The notes: generated from the letters alone by a model not told the origin. Shown: positions 1 through 7,336, counted from the stretch's first letter. The stretch: DNA of 19,465 bases from JBFWVD01 sp050246915 (GCA_050246915.1 JBFWVD010000084.1:1-19465); one strand, 5' to 3'. Program-made: numbers and translations.

Positions 1-1247
1 CCAGATACGTTGGTGACCTGCTCGGCGGTGGAGAACCCCGGGGCGAAGATGAGACCGATCACATCGTGATCGGACGTCTTCATCGCGGCCTCCGGCGTCA
101 ACAGGCCTTTCTCGATGGCCTTGGCCCGGATGCGAGCAGGATCGATTCCGCCACCGTCGTCGCGGATCTCGATGATGACCTGGCCACCTTCGTGATAGGC
201 CCGCAGCAACAGCACGCCTTCGGCGCTCTTGCCCCGGGCGACGCGCACCTCGGGTGTCTCGATGCCGTGGTCCACCGAGTTGCGCACGATGTGCGTGAGC
301 GGGTCCTTGATGGCCTCGATGATCGTCTTGTCCAGCTCGGTCTCGGCGCCTTCCATCTCGAGGCGGATCTTCTTGCCACAAGCGATGGACAGATCTCGCA
401 CGACGCGGGGGAACTTGCTCCACACGCCGCTCACCGGCTGCATACGGGTCTTCATGACCCCCTCCTGCAGCTCAGTGGTGATGAAGTTGAGACGCTGCGT
501 CGAATCCGACAGGCCCGGATCGACGATGCGGGTCGAGTGGGCGAGCAACTGGTTACGGGCGAGAACGAGTTCGCCCACGAGGTTCATGAGATGGTCGAGC
601 AACCCGACCTCGACCCGGATGGAGCTGTCGATCTTGGTGGCCTTGCCCTCGGCCGAAGGGGCCGGCTCAGTCAGCTTCGAACCGATGGCCGACACTGCAT
701 CGGCAACGGCGAGGGCCGAGTCGACGCCGTCATGATCGCGATCAACCCCAATTGACGTGTCGTCGCCTTGGGTCTGGCTCACGGCAGCGGTCACGAGCAG
801 CGCCGGATGGGCCGCTGCGGCCTTCTGCGTCTCGGTGGCGGCTGTCGGTGCATCCACACGGTCGCCCGATGCCAGCTCGGCCAGCGTCGAGGCGAGCTCG
901 TGGTAGTCGATCGTCCCGTCGGCGCCGGTCGCGGCGATCGCTTCCAGCATCGACCGCACGGCGTCGACCATGGCCAGCAGCGCCGTGGTCATCTGCTCGC
1001 TGAGCACGAGCTTGCCGTCACGCAACAGGCTGAGCAGGTTCTCGCCTTGATGGGTGAGGCGCTCCAAACGATCGAACCCGAGGAACCCAGAGGTGCCCTT
1101 GATGGTGTGGATCGTGCGGAAGATCGCCGCCAACGTCAGCTTCGAGCTGGGGTCCTGTTCGAGGAGTACGAACTCCTCGTCGAGCCGATCCAGGTTCTCC
1201 TGACTCTCCACCAAGAACTCGGCAATGACTTCAGCCATGTCATCCAT
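1..1247 (-). CDS. cheA: Chemotaxis histidine kinase CheA (partial, 3' end outside the window)
   Basis: CheA takes signals from chemoreceptor arrays, autophosphorylates a histidine and passes phosphate to CheY. 415 codons are visible. An N-terminal Hpt domain spans about residues 1-105, with phospho-acceptor His47 in HTIKGTSGFLGF. A polar Ala/Asp-rich linker follows at about 128-205. The dimerisation helix pair lies at about 206-268 (HLMNLVGELVLARNQL), then the start of the HATPase domain with N-box HIVRNSVDHGIE (319-330), G1 box DDGGGID (363-369) and a G2-like APGFST (402-407). The rest of the ATPase and the CheW-like domain lie beyond base 1. ATG at 1247 was chosen because GAGG sits five bases upstream; Met4 at 1238 is an alternative. 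The linker looks too short for a P2 CheY/CheB-docking domain. The gene has its own sigma-28-like promoter about 60 bases upstream. Identification is very secure. Confidence 0.96.
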   Translation of the reverse strand, partial: MDDMAEVIAEFLVESQENLDRLDEEFVLLEQDPSSKLTLAAIFRTIHTIKGTSGFLGFDRLERLTHQGENLLSLLRDGKLVLSEQMTTALLAMVDAVRSMLEAIAATGADGTIDYHELASTLAELASGDRVDAPTAATETQKAAAAHPALLVTAAVSQTQGDDTSIGVDRDHDGVDSALAVADAVSAIGSKLTEPAPSAEGKATKIDSSIRVEVGLLDHLMNLVGELVLARNQLLAHSTRIVDPGLSDSTQRLNFITTELQEGVMKTRMQPVSGVWSKFPRVVRDLSIACGKKIRLEMEGAETELDKTIIEAIKDPLTHIVRNSVDHGIETPEVRVARGKSAEGVLLLRAYHEGGQVIIEIRDDGGGIDPARIRAKAIEKGLLTPEAAMKTSDHDVIGLIFAPGFSTAEQVTNVS

Positions 1248-1308
1248 CGGTACCTCGATCCGCGTGACCAGCGGACCGAGTGGCCCGCGTCTAGGCGACG
1301 ATGGGTGT

Positions 1309-1335
1309 TGATCGGCGTTCCCGGGACAAAGTTGA
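1309..1335 (-). promoter_or_regulatory. Sigma-28 (FliA/WhiG)-like promoter of cheA
   Basis: On the minus strand the element reads TCAA, exactly 15 bases, then GCCGATCA. This closely matches the sigma-28 family consensus TAAA-N15-GCCGATAA. The -35-like part is 1332-1335 and the -10-like part is 1309-1316. A start a few bases downstream would give a cheA leader of roughly 55 bases, containing the GAGG ribosome site. It is the best consensus match of the four such elements here. Promoter activity is inferred from sequence only. Confidence 0.75.
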
Positions 1336-1365
1336 AGCACGGTCCGGACGAATCAGGACAAACAG

Positions 1366-1407
1366 CCTGCTCTCAGAGGAAACGCAGAAAAACCAGCCCA
1401 GAGCAGG
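1366..1407. repeat. 8-bp inverted repeat in the csrA-cheA gap
   Basis: Perfect arms CCTGCTCT (1366-1373) and AGAGCAGG (1400-1407) are separated by 26 bases that include a run of five T on the minus strand. It lies between the csrA stop and the cheA promoter. It could be part of a terminator, a protein-binding site or chance. The long loop argues against a classical intrinsic terminator. Confidence 0.35.
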
Positions 1408-1419
1408 TCATAGCCGCGA

Positions 1420-1433
1420 GGCCCGCAGGGGCC
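1420..1433 (-). terminator. Possible weak terminator hairpin after csrA
   Basis: GGCCC-CTGC-GGGCC (minus strand) forms a perfect 5-bp GC stem with a 4-base loop, starting about 20 bases after the csrA stop. A T-run appears about 30 bases further downstream, not directly adjacent. It sits at the expected end of the flhA-csrA block, just before the cheA promoter. The short stem keeps confidence low. Confidence 0.3.
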
Positions 1434-1452
1434 GTTCGACGTCGCCGACGAG

Positions 1453-1683
1453 TCAGCGCGTGGGCGGTTTGGGCAGGGCCAGATCGAGTCCGACGCCGGG
1501 CCGCAGTACCGCTTCTTTGTTCTGTTCCTGGATCTCTGCGAACACTTCTTCGCGGTGCACCGTGACCGTGCGCGGCGCCTTGATGCCGATGCGAACCTGA
1601 TCGCCGCGCACTTCGAGCACGGTGATGACCACGTCGTTGCCGATCATGATCGATTGGTTGGCACGACGAGTGAGTACAAGCAT
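1453..1683 (-). CDS. csrA: Carbon storage regulator CsrA (RNA-binding translational repressor)
   Basis: A 76-residue CsrA/RsmA protein. CsrA dimers bind GGA motifs near ribosome-binding sites and, in flagellar systems with FliW, repress flagellin translation until FliW is released from flagellin. The N-terminus MLVLTRRANQSIMIG is the family hallmark. The conserved RNA-contact residues Leu4 and Arg44 (in VHREEV) are present at the usual positions. The C-terminal tail of about 20 residues is proline-containing and variable. The start is ATG at 1683; the reading frame stays open further upstream, but that part lies inside fliW and is not CsrA-like. The fliW stop and csrA start share one base (TGATG), implying translational coupling and balanced production of regulator and antagonist. 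Confidence 0.97.
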   Translation of the reverse strand: MLVLTRRANQSIMIGNDVVITVLEVRGDQVRIGIKAPRTVTVHREEVFAEIQEQNKEAVLRPGVGLDLALPKPPTR

Positions 1684-2105
1684 CAGGCCGCCAGGGGTGC
1701 TCGGACGGGATATCCGGAATCGGTGAGCACGACCTGCCGGCCGAGTCGTTTGACGGTGTTGATCACAAGCGGGCCGAGCAGGTTGGCGGTGATCAGATTC
1801 TGGTCGCGGATGACCGTGAGCAGGCACAGCACCAACAGATCGGCCTCGTTGCCGAGGGCGAGGGCTTCCTCATCCATCGGGGGGAGGTCGATCTCGTAGT
1901 CGGGGAAGAAGTCGAAGGGCACCACGCCCAGGAAGGCCAGCGCGGCGTCATCGATCGATTGCAGCCAGAAGTACGTGCCGCCATCACCGGAGTCGATCAG
2001 CGCGAAGCGCTTCTTGTCGACGAACCCGAGCAACCCGTCGGAGAAATTGATGACGCGGTCCTCCGCGACATCCACATCTCCGAAACGATCGCTTGCAACC
2101 AACAT
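1683..2105 (-). CDS. fliW: Flagellar assembly factor FliW (CsrA antagonist)
   Basis: A 140-residue FliW. FliW binds either flagellin or CsrA; when flagellin is exported, freed FliW sequesters CsrA allosterically and relieves repression of flagellin synthesis. Family features seen are an early INFSDGLLGF segment (about residues 19-28), FALIDS, and the central hydrophobic FLGVVPFDFFPDYEIDLP stretch, followed by LLVLCLLTVIRD and a C-terminal LITANLLGPLVIN motif typical of the family. I chose ATG at 2105, preceded by an AGGGTGAGG ribosome site; a GTG at 2114 is in frame but has no spaced ribosome site. It lies 28 bases after the small membrane protein and overlaps csrA by one base. Confidence 0.95.
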   Translation of the reverse strand: MLVASDRFGDVDVAEDRVINFSDGLLGFVDKKRFALIDSGDGGTYFWLQSIDDAALAFLGVVPFDFFPDYEIDLPPMDEEALALGNEADLLVLCLLTVIRDQNLITANLLGPLVINTVKRLGRQVVLTDSGYPVRAPLAA

Positions 2106-2133
2106 CGTCCTCACCCTACCGATTCATCTCAGC

Positions 2134-2499
2134 TCAGCCGGCGATCGCCGAATCGTCGTCGCTGTCGCGACGGCTTCCGAGGTTGTTGTCCGCCCGACGA
2201 CGGTCCACTTCCAATACCAGCGAGCGCTGTTCGGCCTTGGCCCGATCGGTGTCGATCTGCCGGCGATAGCCGAGCCACACCCCATGGATGATGGCCAACC
2301 CGAGCCTGGCGGCCAGGAAGGTCAGGAGGAACCAGATCGCGGCCGTCTGGAAATCGCGTTGTCCCTGCGCCGCCGAGACAAGGCCCGGACCGGCGAGTGC
2401 CAGCGTCAGCACGATGGCCACCGCCACCTTCAGGGCTGCTTGGGCCTCTGCAGGCGAGACGGTGTTGCGCGACTTGGCGTCGTCGTCGCCACGCGCCAT
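2134..2499 (-). CDS. Small two-helix membrane protein of unknown function
   Basis: I do not recognise this 121-residue protein. It has a short charged N-terminus (about 1-20), a hydrophobic helix at about 21-44 (ALKVAVAIVLTLALAGPGL), a short loop, and a second helix at about 52-76 (AAIWFLLTFLAARLGLAI). A very charged, Arg/Asp-rich tail follows to residue 121, compatible with a short cytoplasmic helix or coiled coil. It starts at ATG 2499 and shares one base with the flhF stop (TGATG), so it is very likely co-translated with flhF. In many flagellar clusters flhF is followed by the MinD-like gene flhG. This protein is not FlhG and has no ATPase motif. A role in flagellar placement or basal-body assembly is only a guess from position. 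Confidence 0.85.
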   Translation of the reverse strand: MARGDDDAKSRNTVSPAEAQAALKVAVAIVLTLALAGPGLVSAAQGQRDFQTAAIWFLLTFLAARLGLAIIHGVWLGYRRQIDTDRAKAEQRSLVLEVDRRRADNNLGSRRDSDDDSAIAG

Positions 2500-4049
2500 C
2501 AGTCCTCGTCCTCACCGATGCGTTCGATCAGGATCGACGCCCAGCCTTGGGCATTGGCGGGCAGACCGTCGAGCGTCGCAACGGGAAGACCGAGGTGCAA
2601 CACCGACGCGGGCTCAGCGGCATCTTCGACACCGACGACGTCGAGAGCCATCGGAACACCCAAGGTGGCCAGCTCATTGGTCCAGTGGTGCATGGCGTCG
2701 AGCGACCAGGCCGCTTCGATGATGACCCGCAGCGAGGTCGGTGCGAGGTTGCGCAGCATCTCCATGCTGTAGGGGCGAAGCGAACTTGCCGGAGAGCCTT
2801 CGACGCCGACGACCACAGGCCGCTCGCGCCACGACCAACGCGAACGACGATGACGTGCTTCCCCAGCATCGGGGATCCACAACCAGGCGGCGAGATCACG
2901 CGGCATCTCGCGACAGGCGAGGGTCGCGTCGGCGGCGAGGTAGGTCGAGAGTCGTCGGACCTTCGGCATGCCGCCAACCACGGCCACCACACCGGTGGCT
3001 TGCTCCACACCTGCCGACGCGTACGGCAGCGCCTCGAGTGGCGTGCTCAGCGCCCGCACGGTCAGCTCGTCCACGTCGCAGAACTGGCGCGGCAGGCCGA
3101 GCGCCAACAGCGCAGCGGCGTTCTCCTGACGGCGCACTACCAACGGATCGGGCGTCATCGGTGCGCGCGACTCCACTGCCGGGGCTTGGCGTTGTTGCAC
3201 AGTGCGGTCGCGCAGGTCGACCTGATCGCGCAGGTCCGCNNNNNNNNNNNNNNNNNNNNNNNNNNNNNNNNNNNNNNNNNNNNNNNNNNNNNNNNNNNNN
3301 NNNNNNNNNNNNNNNNNNNNNNNNNNNNNNNNNNNNNNNGGTCCGGAGATGTCGACGAGGGCGTCATCGAGATCGATCTCACCCCGCTGTGCGAAGCCAT
3401 GGGTCTCATCGAGTCGACTGGCCTCGTCCATGCGACGCAGCTCCTCGAGCCGACGTGCATCGTCAGCACGACGAAGCTCCTCGGACATCGCGAGCGCTCG
3501 CTCGAAGATCGAGTCGTAGCTCGGTGCAGCGTCGCGCTTGTCGGCGCGCGTGGGCTTCGCCGTGGCGGGCCCGGCCGGCAACGCCAACTGCTCGAGCTCG
3601 TGGTCCTGATCCATCTCGAGAGCGCGAGCGGCTGGTGCAACAGCACCCACGCCCGCGTTCGACCCACTGGCCTTCTTCTGTCCGGCCTTCTTCTGGGCAT
3701 TCTTGTCACCCGTCGACTTCGGTGCGGGTGTCGCAGCATCCGCGCGCGCTGCCGCGACGCGCGACGCCGCGGGTCGCTCCTGCGCGGAACGTTCATCGGC
3801 CATGGCCAACAGCGCTGCCAGCACTCCCCCGGGTTCATCGGCGATGTGACGTGCCGCGCGCACCGCGATGTCGGGCGCCTTCATCGAGCGGGCCTCGACC
3901 ACGAACATCTGCTTGGCGAAGAACCCCCCGACACCACCGCGCCGGACCTTCGCTGCCGAGACGATCTCCGCGTCAGCACCGAGTCGAGTGTGGACCTGAG
4001 CGAGGACCTCGCTCAGCTCCGTTCCCTCAAACGTGTGCAGCGTTTCCAA
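2499..4049 (-). CDS. flhF: FlhF-like protein with degenerate GTPase domain (interrupted by assembly gap)
   Basis: FlhF is an SRP-type GTPase that positions flagella. The first 55 residues match the FlhF N-terminal domain (LGADAEIVSAAKVRRGGVGGFFAK). An Ala/Lys/Pro-rich linker (about 85-190) and a charged helical stretch (RRADDARRLEELRRMDEAS, about 193-211) follow. Residues 237-270 fall in the run of N. The C-terminal half (about 305-516) aligns in pattern with the FlhF NG domain, but the P-loop GxxGxGKT is absent (VVAVVGGMPKVRRLSTYL at 354-371). The DTAGR and TKLD positions read as GVEGS and VGVED. The start is a TTG at 4049, the first possible codon after an in-frame stop, overlapping flhA by 23 bases. 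The true length across the gap is unknown. The family call rests on the N-terminus and on position after flhA. Confidence 0.82.
   Translation of the reverse strand: METLHTFEGTELSEVLAQVHTRLGADAEIVSAAKVRRGGVGGFFAKQMFVVEARSMKAPDIAVRAARHIADEPGGVLAALLAMADERSAQERPAASRVAAARADAATPAPKSTGDKNAQKKAGQKKASGSNAGVGAVAPAARALEMDQDHELEQLALPAGPATAKPTRADKRDAAPSYDSIFERALAMSEELRRADDARRLEELRRMDEASRLDETHGFAQRGEIDLDDALVDISGXXXXXXXXXXXXXXXXXXXXXXXXXXXXXXXXXXADLRDQVDLRDRTVQQRQAPAVESRAPMTPDPLVVRRQENAAALLALGLPRQFCDVDELTVRALSTPLEALPYASAGVEQATGVVAVVGGMPKVRRLSTYLAADATLACREMPRDLAAWLWIPDAGEARHRRSRWSWRERPVVVGVEGSPASSLRPYSMEMLRNLAPTSLRVIIEAAWSLDAMHHWTNELATLGVPMALDVVGVEDAAEPASVLHLGLPVATLDGLPANAQGWASILIERIGEDED
3208..3236. repeat. 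18-bp-period tandem repeat at the edge of the sequence gap
   Basis: The 11-mer TCGCGCAGGTC occurs at 3208-3218 and again at 3226-3236, an 18-base period. On the minus strand it encodes two copies of a hexapeptide pattern [A/V]DLRD[Q/R] (residues 271-282 of the FlhF-like protein). The repeat runs into the N stretch four bases later, so more copies may be hidden in the gap. Confidence 0.6.
3240..3339. other. Assembly gap of exactly 100 N
   Basis: Exactly 100 undetermined bases, the usual placeholder length for a gap of unknown size. It falls in the linker of the FlhF-like gene. Both flanks read in the same frame across the placeholder, but with unknown true size this is not evidence of length. 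The gene is likely intact, since both sides have coherent coding sequence. Confidence 0.98.
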
Positions 4050-6075
4050 GGTTCACCGTCCCAACGGTCTCGATCTCCAGATGTGGTCCCAGTTCGGCGT
4101 ACGACAGCACCGCCAGAGTTGGGATGACGTTGCGGAACATCTTCCGCACCGCCGGTCGCAGCTGCGTCGAGCACACGAACACGGGGCTCTCGGCGCGCTG
4201 TTCTGCATTGTTCAGTTCACTCAGCGCCAGACGGCTGAGCCGCTCCGCGATGTCGGAGTCGAGAGCGAGGAAGCTTCCCTCGGTCCCTGGCCGCAAGACA
4301 CCGAGCAGCTGTTGCTCGGTGAGCGGATCGAAGGTGATCACCGTCAAGCGGTTGCTCACCGCGTGTGCTGTGCTGATGGCCGGGCCGAGTGCCGTGCGAA
4401 CCGCTTCCACCAACAGTTCCGGGTCACGGCTCTGGCGGCCCCGCTCGCCGATGGCTTCGAGGATGCGGACGAGGTCGCGGATGGCGACGCGGTCATCGAG
4501 CAGTTCCTGCAAGACGTGTTGCACCTCACCCAACGTGATCTGGGCGGTGTTGAGATCTTCCACAACGGCGGGGTCGCTCTGACGGACCAACTCGACGAGA
4601 GCCTTGGTGTCTTGTCGACTCAGGAGCGCTCCGGCGTTGCGTCGAGCGATCTCGGCCAGATGGGTGGTGACCATGGACGATCTGTCAACCACAGTTGCGC
4701 CCATCATCTCGGCCTGGGCACGGTATTCGGTGGGGACCCATTTGGCCGGCAGGCCGAACACCGGCTCGGCCACGACGCGACCGGGATAGGTGGAGAGATC
4801 GTCGGCGATGACGAGCACGCTCCCCACTGGAGCTTCGCCGCGTCCGAGCTCGACCCCGTGCACCTTGATGACATAGGTCGACGGCGGCAGGTCGAGGTTG
4901 TCCCGGGTGCGCACCGTCGGGATCACCACACCGAGCTCGAGCGCGAGCTTCCGCCGCAAGGCACGGACCCGATCGAGGAGATCGCCGCCGTTGGCTTGAT
5001 CGACGAGCTCGATGAGATCGAGTGCCAGCTCCAGCTCGAGCGGTTCCACGCGCATGTCGCGGGCCAGGCTCTCGGGCGAGTCGGGCTGTGCCACCGGCTC
5101 GTCCACCACCGGGACATAGGCCGCCTCCGCCAGTGCCAGTCGCTCGAGGCGGCCTCCCAGCAACCACGCACCAGCACCGATGACGAGGAACGGGATCTTG
5201 GGCAGTCCTGGCACCAGAGCCAGCACTCCAACGGCGGCACCACCGAGGCGGACCGCCTTGTATTGCGCTGAGAACTGGCGGACCACGTCGGTACCGAGGT
5301 CGTCCTCACTAGCGGCCCGGGTCACGATGAGGCCCGAGCTGATCGACACCAGCAGTGCCGGGATCATCGAGACCAGGCCTTCACCGACGGTCAGCAGCGA
5401 GTACGTCTGCGCTGCCTCGCCGATCGTCATGCCCTTTTGCAGCACCCCGATGATGAGGCCACCGATGAGGTTGATGGCGGTGACGATGACCGCGGCAACC
5501 GCGTCGCCCTTGACGAACTTCGATGCGCCGTCCATCGCACCGTAGAAGTCGGCCTCGGCCCCGATGTCAGCGCGCCGTTGCTTGGCTTCCTCTTCGGTGA
5601 TGATGCCGGCGTTGAGGTCGGCGTCGATCGCCATCTGCTTGCCTGGCATGGCATCGAGGGTGAACCGGGCGCCGACTTCGGCAACTCGGGTTGCACCAGC
5701 AGTGATCACCACGAACTGGATGACGGCGAGGATGAGGAACATCACCAGACCGACTACGACGCTGCCACCGACGACGAAGTTGCCGAACGACTGGATCACG
5801 TCGCCGGCGTGGCCGTGCAGCAGGATCAGTCGGGTCGAGGAGACGTTCAACGCCAGACGGAACAACGTGGCGACGAGCAGGATCGAGGGGAAGGCAGCCA
5901 GGTCGAGGGCCCGCTTCACGTTCATCGACGCCAACAGGAGCAGCACGCCGAACGCGATGTTGCAGGTGAGCATGAGGTCGAGCACCGCTGGTGGGAGCGG
6001 GATCACCAGCATGGCGATCACACCCACCACGACGATCGGGAACCCGATCGTGGCAATCCGGTTGGTGCTGGACAT
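4027..6075 (-). CDS. flhA: Flagellar type III export gate protein FlhA
   Basis: FlhA forms the nonameric ring of the flagellar type III export gate, with a membrane half and a cytoplasmic substrate/chaperone-docking half. The 682-residue length is typical. Hydrophobic helices fill about 1-310. The family signature lies at about 130-157 (RVAEVGARFTLDAMPGKQM, then AIDADLNAG), including the conserved aspartates needed for proton-coupled export. The soluble domain runs from about 325 to 682, with the conserved DNLDLPPSTYVIKVHG segment and the TVITFDPLTEQQLL stretch. The start is ATG 6075, with AGGAG about 14 bases upstream, somewhat distant. A sigma-28-like element lies 75-101 bases upstream, between flhB and flhA, so flhA probably opens its own transcription unit. 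The 3' end overlaps the flhF-like gene by 23 bases. Confidence 0.98.
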   Translation of the reverse strand: MSSTNRIATIGFPIVVVGVIAMLVIPLPPAVLDLMLTCNIAFGVLLLLASMNVKRALDLAAFPSILLVATLFRLALNVSSTRLILLHGHAGDVIQSFGNFVVGGSVVVGLVMFLILAVIQFVVITAGATRVAEVGARFTLDAMPGKQMAIDADLNAGIITEEEAKQRRADIGAEADFYGAMDGASKFVKGDAVAAVIVTAINLIGGLIIGVLQKGMTIGEAAQTYSLLTVGEGLVSMIPALLVSISSGLIVTRAASEDDLGTDVVRQFSAQYKAVRLGGAAVGVLALVPGLPKIPFLVIGAGAWLLGGRLERLALAEAAYVPVVDEPVAQPDSPESLARDMRVEPLELELALDLIELVDQANGGDLLDRVRALRRKLALELGVVIPTVRTRDNLDLPPSTYVIKVHGVELGRGEAPVGSVLVIADDLSTYPGRVVAEPVFGLPAKWVPTEYRAQAEMMGATVVDRSSMVTTHLAEIARRNAGALLSRQDTKALVELVRQSDPAVVEDLNTAQITLGEVQHVLQELLDDRVAIRDLVRILEAIGERGRQSRDPELLVEAVRTALGPAISTAHAVSNRLTVITFDPLTEQQLLGVLRPGTEGSFLALDSDIAERLSRLALSELNNAEQRAESPVFVCSTQLRPAVRKMFRNVIPTLAVLSYAELGPHLEIETVGTVNLGNAAHV

Positions 6076-6149
6076 GGGGCGGCTCAGGGCTCCTGATGCT
6101 CACCGTCCGTGGGAGACAATCGCAGGCCGTCCTGGCCCACACTCGGTGT

Positions 6150-6176
6150 AGATCGGCAGATCACGTCCCGATGTGA
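6150..6176 (-). promoter_or_regulatory. Sigma-28-like promoter of the flhA block
   Basis: Minus-strand TCAC, 15 bases, then GCCGATCT. The -35-like part is at 6173-6176, only five bases after the flhB stop codon, and the -10-like part is at 6150-6157. The spacer length and -10 core match the elements before cheA, fliM and flbD. It predicts a leader of about 70 bases for flhA. The -35 part differs from consensus TAAA at two positions. Confidence 0.6.
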
Positions 6177-6181
6177 GCCGC

Positions 6182-7285
6182 TCAGACCTGGACGAGGCCG
6201 TCGGGCAGGCGATGATGGCCACCCCCGAGCGGTCGGCGCTTGCCGATGCGGTGCACGAACGCCAGCAATCTGGCCACCGGCTCGTAGAACTCGGCCCCGA
6301 TCTCGTCCGACAACTCGACCGCGGCGTACAACGCGCGCGCCAGCGGGATCGATTCGACGATCGGTACCTGGTGTTTGTCGGCCTCGGCCCGGATGCGCTC
6401 GGCCACCCATCCCTCGCCCTTGGCGATGACGCGTGGGGCGCCGAGCATCGGCTCGTATCGCAGTGCGACAGCGATGTGGACCGGGTTGACCACCACCACG
6501 TCGGCCTTGGCCACCGCCATGAGCATTCGGTTGCGACTGATCTCGCGCTGCTTGGCCTTGATCTTGCTCTTGACCTCTTGCGGACCTTCGGACTGCTTCG
6601 CCTCGTCACGGACCTCTTGTTTGGTCATCTTGAGGCTCTTCATGATCGATCGCTTCTGGTATCCGAAGTCGACGATCGACACGAGCAGGCCGCCGTAGGC
6701 CACCCGGCGCAGGAGCGAGAGCGAACCTTGCCCGACCATTGCCGCCATCTCCCAGAACGGCAGCGTGTGATCGTGTGGGAGGGAGTCGTTGATGCCACGG
6801 ATGGCCGGGTACGCGATGGCACCGATGATGGCCAGCTTGGTCATGCTCTTGCCCAACTCGAAGGCGCTCTTGGCTGAGAACAACTGCTTGAAGCCAGCGA
6901 TCGGATTGAGGCGCTTGAGGCTCGGCTTGATGGCCTTGGTGCTGAGCACGAACCCGACCTGGCCGACGTTGCCGACGATGGCGATCAGCACCATCCCGAA
7001 CAGGATCGGAGCCAGCAGGCCGCCCACCCCGAGCACCACCTCGGCACCGGCAGCCGTCATCTTGTCCGGCGAGGGTTCCAGCATCGCTTCGTGCACACGG
7101 CCGAACAAGGTCCGTTCGAACTCCGCGCCGCGCGTCAACGTCCCCGGCAGCAAGAAGGTCGCGACCAGCACGCTGGTCCAGGTGACGAGGTCCTGCGACT
7201 TGGCGACGCGACCTTCCTTGCGCGCCTCACGCTTTCGCTTCGGTGTTGGCTTCTCGGTCTTGTCCCTCTGGTCACCAAGCGCCAC
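6182..7285 (-). CDS. flhB: Flagellar export apparatus protein FlhB (substrate-specificity switch)
   Basis: FlhB wraps the FliPQR export gate. Its cytoplasmic domain autocleaves to switch export from rod/hook to filament substrates when FliK signals hook completion. 367 residues. The N-terminus is typical (EKPTPKRKREARKEGRVAKSQD), with four hydrophobic helices between about 33 and 210. The linker contains KMTKQEVRDEAKQSEG. The cleavage motif at residues 267-270 reads NPVH, not the usual NPTH (DNA GTC for Val), followed by normal IAVALRYEP. A GTG start at 7285 is used, with GGGAGG nine bases upstream; the nearby ATG at 7292 is out of frame. It lies 51 bases after fliR. The family is certain; only the third motif residue is unusual. 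Confidence 0.97.
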   Translation of the reverse strand: MALGDQRDKTEKPTPKRKREARKEGRVAKSQDLVTWTSVLVATFLLPGTLTRGAEFERTLFGRVHEAMLEPSPDKMTAAGAEVVLGVGGLLAPILFGMVLIAIVGNVGQVGFVLSTKAIKPSLKRLNPIAGFKQLFSAKSAFELGKSMTKLAIIGAIAYPAIRGINDSLPHDHTLPFWEMAAMVGQGSLSLLRRVAYGGLLVSIVDFGYQKRSIMKSLKMTKQEVRDEAKQSEGPQEVKSKIKAKQREISRNRMLMAVAKADVVVVNPVHIAVALRYEPMLGAPRVIAKGEGWVAERIRAEADKHQVPIVESIPLARALYAAVELSDEIGAEFYEPVARLLAFVHRIGKRRPLGGGHHRLPDGLVQV

Positions 7286-7336
7286 GGCGCATCACCTCCC
7301 TCGCCAGATCCGCGGTGATCTCGCTCATCTCGACGC

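Noticed and set aside
1366..1407. Classical intrinsic terminator after csrA using the CCTGCTCT/AGAGCAGG arms
   Set aside because: The T-run lies in the loop rather than after the stem, and the loop of 26 bases is too long; kept only as an inverted repeat.
66..1565. Two plus-strand frames opposite cheA
   Set aside because: They share codon boundaries with cheA and have shadow-type composition; the minus strand shows Hpt, dimerisation and HATPase motifs in one continuous frame.
3240..3339. Frameshift or pseudogene in flhF at the gap
   Set aside because: The flanks read in the same frame and have coherent coding content; the 100 N are a placeholder, so no disruption can be concluded.
2741..4582. 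Long plus-strand open frame (613 codons) across flhF and the 5' direction of flhA
   Set aside because: It crosses the run of N, is dominated by Arg/Pro/Ser from antisense GC-rich codons, and lies opposite strongly family-matching minus-strand genes.
4033..5271. Plus-strand open frame of 412 codons opposite flhA
   Set aside because: Composition is rich in His, Gln, Asp and Arg, typical of antisense shadow; flhA on the other strand matches its family over its full length.
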